Source of the DNA: Wenyingzhuangia gilva
GTDB taxonomy: Bacteria; Bacteroidota; Bacteroidia; Flavobacteriales; Flavobacteriaceae
Assembly: GCF_030519655.1 (NCBI RefSeq)
Contig: NZ_JAUMIT010000001.1
Span: forward strand, 558,001 to 622,000
DNA: 64,000 bases
Direction: 5' to 3'
This document shows, piece by piece, positions 37,190-44,968 of this stretch. The translations under genes and the position numbers were made by a program. Below the pieces are notes generated by a model, which was not told the DNA's origin, searched no databases, and worked only from the letters and a program-made list of their open reading frames with translations. Position 1 is the stretch's first letter. Each line of letters begins with the position of its first letter.

Positions 37190-38056
37190 ATGTCACTATA
37201 CAATTCTAAAGAATCAAAAAAGGAAATTTTTAATTTGTACGATCAAAAATTAGAAAGCCTTCACGTTAATTATGAATATTTAACAGTCTCTACAAGCTTT
37301 GGAAACACCAATATTATTACCTGTGGGGAGGAAAAAAATCCTCCAATAATTCTCCTACACGGATCTAATGCTTGTGCACCTATTGCACTAGAAACTTATC
37401 AAAAATTAATTCCACATTTTAAAGTCTATGCTATAGATATACTCGCTCAGCCCAATAAAAGTGATGAGATAAGGTTAAGTATGAAAGATGATTCGTACGG
37501 AAAATGGATGCACGAAATTATAGATCATCTACAAATTAAAAATATTACCCTAGCAGGTTTTTCTTTTGCTGGTTTGGTGATATTAAAAACATTGGAAGTT
37601 GATGAAAATAAAATCAGTAAAATATACTTATCAGCACCTGCATACATTGTAAACGGAAACCCTTTAAAAGCTTTGTTTAAGATTTTTATCCCTATGAAAA
37701 AATTCATAAAAAGCAAAAACACAAAATATTTAGAAAAGTTTTTAAAAGAAATTTTTAGCGAAAAAGACCCATTTGCACTAGAATTTATGTCTAAAGTATT
37801 GCCCAACTTTAATATGGATTTTACTCCAGTGCCTACCATCTCCAAACAGAGAGCAAATTCTATAAAAACACCAATCACCTTGTTTGCAGCAGAGAAAGAC
37901 CTTATGTTTCCTGGTAAAAAAATGATACAAAGAGCAATTAAGATTTTTCCTTCTTTAAAACATTATCAATTATTTAAAAACTCGAATCACGTTCTAAACA
38001 ATGTAAACAATAACATTGTTTGTGATATTATTATTAATGATATAACAAAACACTAA
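37190..38056 (+). CDS. Alpha/beta hydrolase
   Basis: 288-residue alpha/beta hydrolase: oxyanion region ILLHGSNACA near 60-70, nucleophile elbow AGFSFAG near 121-127 with Ser124 as nucleophile, and the catalytic His in SNHVLNN near 270. No signal peptide, so intracellular. The substrate cannot be guessed; it is one of three plus-strand genes inserted between argH and the rest of the arg cluster. Confidence 0.87.
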   Translation: MSLYNSKESKKEIFNLYDQKLESLHVNYEYLTVSTSFGNTNIITCGEEKNPPIILLHGSNACAPIALETYQKLIPHFKVYAIDILAQPNKSDEIRLSMKDDSYGKWMHEIIDHLQIKNITLAGFSFAGLVILKTLEVDENKISKIYLSAPAYIVNGNPLKALFKIFIPMKKFIKSKNTKYLEKFLKEIFSEKDPFALEFMSKVLPNFNMDFTPVPTISKQRANSIKTPITLFAAEKDLMFPGKKMIQRAIKIFPSLKHYQLFKNSNHVLNNVNNNIVCDIIINDITKH

Positions 38057-38060
38057 TTCT

Positions 38061-38975
38061 ATGAAAATCAGATCTCTAAAAAACAATACTCTTTACACTG
38101 TTCTAGCAATACTCTCTATTTTGTCTTGCTCTAGTGATCTTGACACTTCAGAAGTCCCCGCTAACAAATATATTTCCATACCCGACAGTTCTTTTGAAAA
38201 AATTTTGATTGAACAAAATATAGATTCTGATAATACTGTTAACGGGAAAATTTTAAAAAGCGATGCTGAAAAAGTAAGTATTCTAGACTTAAACAAAGAG
38301 CAACACTTTGGAAATATAGAAGACCTAAGAGGTATTGAAGGTTTTACTAATTTAACAAAATTAACTGCTATCAGTCATCAAATTACATCTGTTGATTTAA
38401 GTAACAATCAACTTTTAGACACTCTATATTTAATAGGAAATCATCTTAAAGAAATTAGCTTTGTAAAAAACCCTAACTTGGTATTAATTGATATACAAGC
38501 CAACGAATTAGAAAGTATAAAAGGGCTTTCTTATGCTACAAAACTAAAAAAACTAAATGCTTCTTGGAATCATCTCGAAACCTTTAACATTCAAAACCCC
38601 TCTATAGAAGTTCTGCATATTAGTCAAAACCTTTTAACAGAATTAAATATTGATGGAGCTATAAATCTTAAAAATCTACTATTAACAAGTAATAAATTAA
38701 CCCTTTTAAACACAAGCTCTAACACTAAATTAGAAACTTTATTAACCTCTGACAATCAAATTGAAAACATCAGTATAGAGAACAATAGAAATTTAACACA
38801 CCTTTATATCACTAGTAATAATTTAAATAGTTTAGACGTGAGTAATAATTTAAAACTGATTGAGTTAAAAGTAGACAGAAACCCAAATCTAACTTGTATT
38901 AAAAAGCATTACAACCAGAACATTCCGAGCACCTCCCTTTCAACATATCAAACCATTAGCAGTAACTGTAATTAA
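38061..38975 (+). CDS. Leucine-rich repeat lipoprotein
   Basis: 304 residues. Lipoprotein signal with Cys23 (SILSCSSDL), then from about residue 95 a run of about eight irregular leucine-rich repeats (LTKLTAISHQITSVDLSNN, LDTLYLIGNHLKEI and so on), closing with NPNLTCI and a terminal Cys, as in flavobacterial LRR proteins. Surface-exposed binding role likely; ligand unknown. It is the last gene of the plus-strand group and converges with the Crp-like gene 7 bases away without a visible terminator. Confidence 0.88.
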   Translation: MKIRSLKNNTLYTVLAILSILSCSSDLDTSEVPANKYISIPDSSFEKILIEQNIDSDNTVNGKILKSDAEKVSILDLNKEQHFGNIEDLRGIEGFTNLTKLTAISHQITSVDLSNNQLLDTLYLIGNHLKEISFVKNPNLVLIDIQANELESIKGLSYATKLKKLNASWNHLETFNIQNPSIEVLHISQNLLTELNIDGAINLKNLLLTSNKLTLLNTSSNTKLETLLTSDNQIENISIENNRNLTHLYITSNNLNSLDVSNNLKLIELKVDRNPNLTCIKKHYNQNIPSTSLSTYQTISSNCN

Positions 38976-38982
38976 CTTACTG

Positions 38983-39573
38983 CTAATTTTTTTCTTTTAT
39001 TTTCGCAAAAACACGTTTTTTAATTCTACTATAAGACTCTGGAGTCACCCCAATATAGCTAGCAATTAATACTTGTGGAACTCTATGAATTAAATTAGGT
39101 TGATTGTTGATTAAGGTTACAAAACGTTCTTCGGGAGTAGAGATCATAAAACTTGACATTCTATCTTGCATTTTTCCAGCTTCTTTTTCTACTTCTCTTC
39201 GGATAAGTTTTTCCAATCTAGGAACGCGCACAATCATATCATCAATTAAAGAATCATTCCCCACGGTTACAATACAATCTTCTAAACATTCAAAGTATGA
39301 TTTTGATGGACAACCTGTAACCTCGCTAGAAAAAGAATTTACGGGGTCTCCTTCTACAAAAAAAGACACCGTTTTTTCTACCCCATCTTTAATAATATAT
39401 TCACGAATACATCCTTTTACAACCGCATAACATTCTCTAGAAACGTCTCCTTCCCTTAAAAGAATCTCTCCTTTTTTAGGATTTCTTAACACCGTGTTGT
39501 CCACAATAATAGTGACTTCCTCTGGGGTTAAAAACTGAAAACTTTCTATAAAATGTCTTAATGCTTGTTTCAT
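38983..39573 (-). CDS. Crp/Fnr-type transcriptional regulator (cNMP-binding domain)
   Basis: 196 residues: a cyclic-nucleotide-binding beta-roll (about 15-115, with KKGEILLREGDVSRECYAVVKG) and a short C-terminal winged helix (TPEERFVTLI...IASYIGVTPESYSRIKKRV). The phosphate cassette of true cAMP sites is not apparent, so the ligand is unclear; no Fnr cysteine cluster is seen. Oddly, the terminator-like hairpin after argE ends in the T-run TTTTTTT that directly precedes this gene's ATG, so its transcription depends on read-through or on a promoter within the hairpin. Confidence 0.88.
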   Translation of the reverse strand: MKQALRHFIESFQFLTPEEVTIIVDNTVLRNPKKGEILLREGDVSRECYAVVKGCIREYIIKDGVEKTVSFFVEGDPVNSFSSEVTGCPSKSYFECLEDCIVTVGNDSLIDDMIVRVPRLEKLIRREVEKEAGKMQDRMSSFMISTPEERFVTLINNQPNLIHRVPQVLIASYIGVTPESYSRIKKRVFAKIKEKN

Positions 39574-39597
39574 AAAAAAACCGTGATAATCACGGTT
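39574..39597 (-). terminator. Terminator-like hairpin after argE, abutting the Crp-like start codon
   Basis: Stem AACCGTGA / TCACGGTT with a 3-base loop, then TTTTTTT and immediately ATG of the next gene on the same strand. It lies 6 bases after the argE stop. Confidence 0.7.
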
Positions 39598-39603
39598 TTA
39601 AAT

Positions 39604-40665
39604 TTAAACTATTTTCTTTAATAAGTTTACGTAAAAAGCTACACCATCATAAACCTCTTGCACATAGATAAATTCATCTGCTGAATGAGAACGTAAAGAA
39701 TCTCCAGGACCTATTTTTACAGATTGACATGTCAATCTACATTGATCAGATAAAGTTGGAGAACCATATGTTTTTTTTCCCAAAGCAACTCCAGACTTTA
39801 CAATATCATGATTAGGATCTATCGATGATGAATTCAATCGTAAAGAACGAGGAATCACCTCACATTCGGTATGTTCAGCAATAATTTCGGCAATTTCTGC
39901 ATTGGTGTATTGGTCGGTAACTCTACAATCTACCACAAAAGTTAATTCTGATGGCACTACGTTGTGTTGATTTCCTGCATTGATTTGAGAAACTGTCATT
40001 TTTACCTCGCCTAAAAAAGGAGATACTTTTGGAAATTTATAGGAATTGATCCACTCTAAATCCTTTAAAGCTTTAAATATTGGATTTTGATGATTTGGAA
40101 TGTGTGCAGCGTGACCAGGAGTTCCTGTTACTTTTCCATCAAAAACTACCAAACCTTTTTCTGCAATGGCCAAATCTAACAAAGTAGGTTCTCCCACAAT
40201 CGCTACATCTATTTTAGGCATGATCTCTTGCATATAAGCAATTCCGTTTTCCCCTGAAATTTCTTCTTCAGCTGTAGCCGCCAATACAAAATTATATTTT
40301 AAATTTTCTTGATTGTAGAAATACACAAAGGCAGACATCAGTCCTACCAAACATCCACCAGCATCATTAGATCCTAAACCATACAACTTGTCTCCTTCTA
40401 TTTTTGCTTCAAAAGGATCTCTTGTATACGCCTGATTTGGTTTAACCGTATCGTGATGAGAGTTTAGTAAAATAGTAGGTTTATGCTCATCAAAATATTT
40501 GTTGGTTGCCCAAACATTATTCAAATCACGTTTTACTTCAACACCTCTATCTATCAACCACTTTGTTAAAATTTCGGCAGTGGGTTCTTCTTCCTTTGAA
40601 AAGGATTGGGTTTGAATTAAAGATTGAAGTAATTCTAAAGCTTCTGATTGTAATTTTTCTATCAT
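39604..40665 (-). CDS. argE: M20 metallopeptidase: N-acylornithine/N-acylcitrulline deacylase
   Basis: M20-family zinc hydrolase, 353 residues, with the metal and catalytic residues in place: SHHDT near 70, GLGSNDAGGCL near 97 and TAEEEISG near 132. In an N-acylated arginine pathway with an ArgF'-type transcarbamylase, its expected job is to remove the acyl group from N-acylcitrulline. Succinyl-diaminopimelate deacylase (DapE) is a close relative, but the position inside the arg cluster supports ArgE. The spacer to argB upstream is a word-repeat hairpin. Confidence 0.9.
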   Translation of the reverse strand: MIEKLQSEALELLQSLIQTQSFSKEEEPTAEILTKWLIDRGVEVKRDLNNVWATNKYFDEHKPTILLNSHHDTVKPNQAYTRDPFEAKIEGDKLYGLGSNDAGGCLVGLMSAFVYFYNQENLKYNFVLAATAEEEISGENGIAYMQEIMPKIDVAIVGEPTLLDLAIAEKGLVVFDGKVTGTPGHAAHIPNHQNPIFKALKDLEWINSYKFPKVSPFLGEVKMTVSQINAGNQHNVVPSELTFVVDCRVTDQYTNAEIAEIIAEHTECEVIPRSLRLNSSSIDPNHDIVKSGVALGKKTYGSPTLSDQCRLTCQSVKIGPGDSLRSHSADEFIYVQEVYDGVAFYVNLLKKIV

Positions 40666-40672
40666 TTTATTT

Positions 40673-40758
40673 TTGGTTGTTGGTTATTAGTTGTTGGTTG
40701 ATAGCTTAATTAACAAATCCACTTTCTCCAACAACAATCAACTAGCAACAAACAACTA
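40673..40758. repeat. Word-repeat inverted spacer, argB-argE junction
   Basis: Left arm (40673-40704) from TTGGTTGTT words, right arm (40728-40758) from CAACAACAA words; the arms are imperfect complements over about 30 bases around an AT-rich loop. It fills the gap between argB and argE. Confidence 0.75.
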
Positions 40759-40759
40759 T

Positions 40760-41539
40760 TTACAACGTCAACGTTGTAAATAATTGTTCTTTGTTTATAA
40801 TCACCGTTGGATTTCCAATAATCACCTCAGAAACTCCTTGCTGCAAAGCATCAAAACAATTTTCCATTTTTGGCAACATTCCATCCGCAATAATTCCATC
40901 TGCTTTTAACTGATTATATTTTTCTGAGTTGATGTCTGTAATCACAGAATTATCATCCTCTACAGAAGTCAATACTCCATTTTTCTCAAACGTATACACC
41001 AAAGAAACATCATATAACGTTGACATTCCCACAGCAATAGTACTCGCAATGGTATCTGCATTGGTATTTAACAATTGTCCTTTTCCATCGTGGGTAATGG
41101 CACAAAAAACAGGTGTCATTCCTCCTTTAATAAACGTAGCTATGTTTTGTGCATTGATGCCATCAACATCTCCAGCAAAACCGTAATCTACGTCTACAAC
41201 TTTTCGTTTGTGAGCTTGAATAGAATTTCCGTCAGCACCAGACAAACCCAGTGCATTACAATTTTTACTCTGTAAAGTAGCTACTATGTTTTTGTTTAAC
41301 AAACCGGCATACACCATGGTTACAATTTCAATCGTCGCTTCATCAGTTACTCTACGACCATTGATCATGGTTGCTTCTATTCCTAAATCAGCTGCCAATT
41401 GCGTAGCACGTTTTCCACCTCCGTGAACCAATATTTTATTCCCTTCTAAAGCTGCAAAATCAGACAAGAAACTTTCCAACGCCTCAGCATTGTTAATTAC
41501 GTTTCCTCCTACTTTTACGATGGTTAGTTTTTGTTTCAT
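40760..41539 (-). CDS. argB: N-acetyl(acyl)glutamate kinase
   Basis: Phosphorylates the side-chain carboxyl of N-acylglutamate, second step of the pathway. Nucleotide-binding VKVGGNVINN at 8-17, substrate-binding HGGGKRATQL at 39-48 and NTNADTIASTIA near 182-193 are the amino-acid kinase blocks. The length of 259 is normal and lacks the N-terminal helix of arginine-inhibited hexameric kinases, so feedback by arginine at this enzyme is not expected. Confidence 0.97.
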   Translation of the reverse strand: MKQKLTIVKVGGNVINNAEALESFLSDFAALEGNKILVHGGGKRATQLAADLGIEATMINGRRVTDEATIEIVTMVYAGLLNKNIVATLQSKNCNALGLSGADGNSIQAHKRKVVDVDYGFAGDVDGINAQNIATFIKGGMTPVFCAITHDGKGQLLNTNADTIASTIAVGMSTLYDVSLVYTFEKNGVLTSVEDDNSVITDINSEKYNQLKADGIIADGMLPKMENCFDALQQGVSEVIIGNPTVIINKEQLFTTLTL

Positions 41540-41549
41540 ATTTCAAAAT

Positions 41550-41573
41550 GGTGTTCGAGCGTAGTCGAGAACA
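41550..41573 (-). repeat. GC-rich REP-like palindromic unit, copy 4
   Basis: Minus-strand core CTCGACTACGCTCGA with flanks GTTC/GAAC and trailing ACC. It forms an inverted doublet with copy 5 (3 bases apart), 10 bases before argB. Confidence 0.85.
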
Positions 41574-41576
41574 AAA

Positions 41577-41600
41577 CATCTCGACTACGCTCGATGACCT
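41577..41600 (+). repeat. GC-rich REP-like palindromic unit, copy 5
   Basis: Core CTCGACTACGCTCGA with flanks CATC/GATG and trailing ACC. It directly abuts the stop codon of argF'. Confidence 0.85.
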
Positions 41601-42557
41601 TTATAAATTCTCTAATATTTTCTTTAACACAATCTGTGCTGAATATGTTCTGTTATTTGCTTGTTTGATGACAATAGAATTTTCAGAATCTATCACCTCA
41701 TCAGCTACAATTACATTTCTACGAACGGGTAAACAGTGCATAAATTTTGCATTGTCTGTCACCGCCATTTTATCTGCTGTAATCATCCAAGAACTATCAG
41801 TATTTGCTACTTTTCCGTAATCTTTATATGATGACCAGTTTTTGGTATAAATAAAATCTGCTCCTTCAAAGGCTTTCTTTTGATCGTATTCAATCCTAGC
41901 ACCTTTGGTTCTTTCAGGACTTAATTCATATCCTTTTGGATGTGTAATAACCACCTCAAAACCATCTTCATGAGCCAACGCCATTTCTGCAAATGAATTC
42001 CCTACAGCATGAGGCAAAGCACGTGGATGTGGTGCCCAAGACAACACTACTTTTAGTTTCTTTTTAGCAGGTTTGTGCTCCTCAATAGTAATAGCATCTG
42101 CCAAAGCTTGTAAAGGATGTCCTACTGATGATTCCATATTTAAAATAGGAACCGTAGCATATTTTACAAAAGCAGACAATACTTCTTCTGCTTCATCTTT
42201 TTCTTTGTCTTCCAATCCTGCAAAAGCACGAATGGCAATGATATCACAATATTGAGAAATCACCTCAGCTGCTTCTTTTACATGCTCAGATTTTCCTTGA
42301 TCCATAATGGTTCCATCTTCAAACTCTAACTGCCATCCTTCTGCACCAAAGTTCATTACAATAGGCTCCATTCCTAAGTTCAATGCTGCTTTTTGAGTAC
42401 TTAAACGCGTACGCAAACTATTGTTAAAAAATAACAAACCAATGGTTTTGTTTTTCCCTAAAGCTTGATCTTTTAATGGATTCTTTTTGATTTCAATCGC
42501 TTCTTTTACCGTGTCTTTAATACTTGGTAAATCGTGAATGGATAAGTAGTGTTTCAT
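41601..42557 (-). CDS. argF': N-acylornithine carbamoyltransferase (ArgF'), probably N-succinylornithine type
   Basis: Transfers carbamoyl to N-acylornithine. The carbamoyl-phosphate loop is SLRTR at 47-51 (not STRTR as in ornithine transcarbamylase), with HPLQ at 147-150, HPRALPHAV at 177-185 and HCLP near 280. Length 318 and these motifs put it with the AOTCase/SOTCase group. At the position that separates Xanthomonas AOTCase (Glu92) from Bacteroides SOTCase (Pro90) it has Ser90 (GKSEH), a small residue that favours the bulkier succinyl substrate. The alignment is from memory. It follows argD with a terminator-like hairpin between. Confidence 0.93.
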   Translation of the reverse strand: MKHYLSIHDLPSIKDTVKEAIEIKKNPLKDQALGKNKTIGLLFFNNSLRTRLSTQKAALNLGMEPIVMNFGAEGWQLEFEDGTIMDQGKSEHVKEAAEVISQYCDIIAIRAFAGLEDKEKDEAEEVLSAFVKYATVPILNMESSVGHPLQALADAITIEEHKPAKKKLKVVLSWAPHPRALPHAVGNSFAEMALAHEDGFEVVITHPKGYELSPERTKGARIEYDQKKAFEGADFIYTKNWSSYKDYGKVANTDSSWMITADKMAVTDNAKFMHCLPVRRNVIVADEVIDSENSIVIKQANNRTYSAQIVLKKILENL

Positions 42558-42610
42558 ATAAATATGGGATTCTTTGAATCGTGAAATTGTTTATTTGCTC
42601 TCTTCTTAAC

Positions 42611-42641
42611 AAAAAAGAGTTCTTGATTACTCAAGAACTCT
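42611..42641 (-). terminator. Terminator-like hairpin between argD and argF'
   Basis: Perfect 11-base stem AGAGTTCTTGA / TCAAGAACTCT, 4-base loop, then TTTTT on the minus strand. It begins 25 bases after the argD stop and ends about 53 bases before the argF' ATG. Confidence 0.75.
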
Positions 42642-42665
42642 GTAAAATTACTAATAATATATATC

Positions 42666-43793
42666 TTATAATAATTCTTTCAGTGCTTTCACAAACACAT
42701 CAATATCTGCTTTTACAATATTTAAAGGTGGAAGAATACGTAACAAATTTTTATTGTTGGCTCCTCCTGTAAAAATCTTATGGTCATAAATTAATTTCTT
42801 GCGTAATTCACCTACTTCGTAGTTAAATTCCAACCCAAGCATCAACCCTTCTCCTTTTACTTGTTTCACTCCAGATAAGTCTTTTACTTGCTCCTTAAAG
42901 TATGCGTTTACCTCAACAACATTTTGCATAATGTTTTCTTGTTTCATCACATCTAATACTGCAATCCCTGCGGCACATGCTAAATGAGAACCTCCAAAAG
43001 TAGTTCCTAACATTCCGTACCAAGGCTCAATATGATTGGCAATTAAAACACCACCAATAGGAAAACCATTCCCCATTCCTTTTGCCATCGGAATGATATC
43101 TGCTTTTACTCCGTGATGTTGGTGCGCAAAGAATTTTCCTGAACGTCCATATCCTGATTGTACTTCATCAAGTATTAAACACACGTTGTTTTCTTGGGTA
43201 ATTTTTCTTACCTCTTGTAAAAATTCTGTGGTTGGCATGTCTAATCCTCCTACTCCTTGAATAGGTTCTACAATCACAGAAGAAACATCTCCTTTAGCAA
43301 TCTCTGCTTTTACCAATTCAATATCATTCAATGGTAAAATAGTTACCGGATTGTGTGCATTGATGGGAGCAATAATTTTTTGATTATCAGTAATAGAAAC
43401 CGCTCCTGAAGTACGTCCGTGGAATCCATTTTTAAAAGCAATCACTCTAGATTTTTGATTGTAGAATGATGCTACTTTAATCGCATTTTCATTTGCTTCT
43501 GCTCCCGAAGAACACAAAAACAAAGCATAATCTTCTCCACACCCAGACAATTCTCCTAATTTATCAGCCAATTCTTGCTGTAAAGGATTTTGAATCGCAT
43601 TTGAATAAAAACCAATTTTACTCAATTGATTTTCTAAAGCTGTTTTATAATATGGATGCGTGTGACCAATAGAAATCACTCCGTGACCTCCATATAAGTC
43701 TAAATATTTATCTCCTTTATCGTCCCAAACATAAGCTCCTTCTGCTTTTACAGGAGTTACGTTGTACAATGGGTATACGTCAAATAATTTCAT
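42666..43793 (-). CDS. argD: N-acylornithine aminotransferase
   Basis: PLP-dependent class III aminotransferase making N-acylornithine from the semialdehyde. The PLP lysine is in IPMAKGMGNGFPIGG, with CSSGAEANENAIK and FHGRTSGA blocks before it and LDEVQSGYGRSGK holding the PLP Asp. The length of 375 is normal. It belongs to the arg cluster between argC and argF'. Specificity for acetyl or succinyl forms cannot be read by eye. Confidence 0.95.
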   Translation of the reverse strand: MKLFDVYPLYNVTPVKAEGAYVWDDKGDKYLDLYGGHGVISIGHTHPYYKTALENQLSKIGFYSNAIQNPLQQELADKLGELSGCGEDYALFLCSSGAEANENAIKVASFYNQKSRVIAFKNGFHGRTSGAVSITDNQKIIAPINAHNPVTILPLNDIELVKAEIAKGDVSSVIVEPIQGVGGLDMPTTEFLQEVRKITQENNVCLILDEVQSGYGRSGKFFAHQHHGVKADIIPMAKGMGNGFPIGGVLIANHIEPWYGMLGTTFGGSHLACAAGIAVLDVMKQENIMQNVVEVNAYFKEQVKDLSGVKQVKGEGLMLGLEFNYEVGELRKKLIYDHKIFTGGANNKNLLRILPPLNIVKADIDVFVKALKELL

Positions 43794-43800
43794 TTTGATT

Positions 43801-43866
43801 TAGTATTAAGTACGGAGTACAGAGTACAGAGTATTCTTACTACTTTGTACTCTGTACTTTGTACTA
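43801..43866. repeat. Word-repeat inverted spacer, argC-argD junction
   Basis: Left arm (43801-43833) is GGAGTACAGAGTACAGAGTA-type words; right arm (43839-43866) is TTTGTACTCTGTACTTTGTACTA. The GAGTACAGAGTA / TACTCTGTACTT pairing makes a strong hairpin that fills the gap between argC and argD. Confidence 0.8.
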
Positions 43867-43867
43867 T

Positions 43868-44845
43868 TTAGAATGCACTTCCTTTTAAATTTAATCCTAA
43901 AGTTTCTTCAAAACCAAACATCAAATTCATATTCTGAATGGCTTGTCCTGAAGCTCCTTTTAATAAATTATCAATCGCAGAGTAAATTAAAATTTGATCT
44001 CCGTGTTTGATTAAGGAAATGGCACATTTGTTTGTATTCACAACTTGTTTCATATTTACAGGTGCATCCGTAATGTGAACAAAAGGTGCATCTGCATAAA
44101 ACCGAGTAAAAATTTCTTTAGCTTCTTCTAAAGTTCCATCAAACTTGGTATAAACCGAAGCAAAAATTCCACGACTAAAGTTTCCTCTGTTTGGAATAAA
44201 GAACAATTCTCCTGTTTTACTTTCTTGTAAACTGTCTAAAGTTTCTCCTATTTCCCCTAAATGTTGATGCGTAAAAGGTTTATAAACTGAAAAGTTGTTA
44301 TCTCTCCAAGGAAAATGAGAAGTTTCCGTTGGTGATACTCCAGCCCCTGTTGCTCCTGTAGTGGCATTGATATGGATATCGTTTCCTAATTTTTTAGCTT
44401 TTGCTAAAGGCAATAAAGCAAACTGAATACAAGTAGCAAAACAACCAGGATTGGCAATATAATTTGCCGTTTTGATTTCTTCTCTACTCACTTCAGGCAA
44501 TCCATATACAAACTTTTTTCCTTCAAAAACCATGTCGGCATTCAAACGGAAATCGTTACTTAAATCAATAATTTTAGTAGTGTCTGAAAAAATATTTTTT
44601 TGTAAAAATGCCGTTGAATTTCCGTGACCTAAACACAAAAACAATACGTCTACTTTTGGATTGATAGTATCTGTAAATTCTTGTTCAGTATCTCCCAACA
44701 AGTCAACATGTACTTTGTACAATTTATTTCCAGCATTAGAAGTACTGTACACAAAATCTAAAGTCAACTCAGGATGATTCATAATCAATCTGATTAACTC
44801 ACCTGCAGTATATCCTGCTCCTCCTACTATTCCTGCTTTTATCAT
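43868..44845 (-). CDS. argC: N-acyl-gamma-glutamyl-phosphate reductase
   Basis: NADPH-dependent reduction of N-acylglutamyl phosphate to the semialdehyde. Dinucleotide loop GGAGYTAGEL at 8-17 and the catalytic Cys in NPGCFATC near 130 are clear. I use the ATG at MIKAGIVGGAGY, giving 325 residues; the longer open frame (44890) reads IERSRD through a REP-like palindrome and is an artefact. It lies between argG and argD. Confidence 0.96.
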   Translation of the reverse strand: MIKAGIVGGAGYTAGELIRLIMNHPELTLDFVYSTSNAGNKLYKVHVDLLGDTEQEFTDTINPKVDVLFLCLGHGNSTAFLQKNIFSDTTKIIDLSNDFRLNADMVFEGKKFVYGLPEVSREEIKTANYIANPGCFATCIQFALLPLAKAKKLGNDIHINATTGATGAGVSPTETSHFPWRDNNFSVYKPFTHQHLGEIGETLDSLQESKTGELFFIPNRGNFSRGIFASVYTKFDGTLEEAKEIFTRFYADAPFVHITDAPVNMKQVVNTNKCAISLIKHGDQILIYSAIDNLLKGASGQAIQNMNLMFGFEETLGLNLKGSAF

Positions 44846-44868
44846 TTTTTTAGTTTTTAAAGTTATAT

Positions 44869-44892
44869 AATCTCGACTACGCTCGATCACCT
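44869..44892 (+). repeat. GC-rich REP-like palindromic unit, copy 6
   Basis: Core CTCGACTACGCTCGA with flanks ATC/GAT and trailing ACC, in the argG-argC spacer, which also carries AGTTTTTAAAGTT and AACAACTTTTAAAC words facing each other. Confidence 0.8.
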
Positions 44893-44968
44893 AACAACTT
44901 TTAAACGTTCTTGTTTCTAGTTAAATCGATTAAACAAATAAACGATTCACCTTATAAACAACTTTTAG

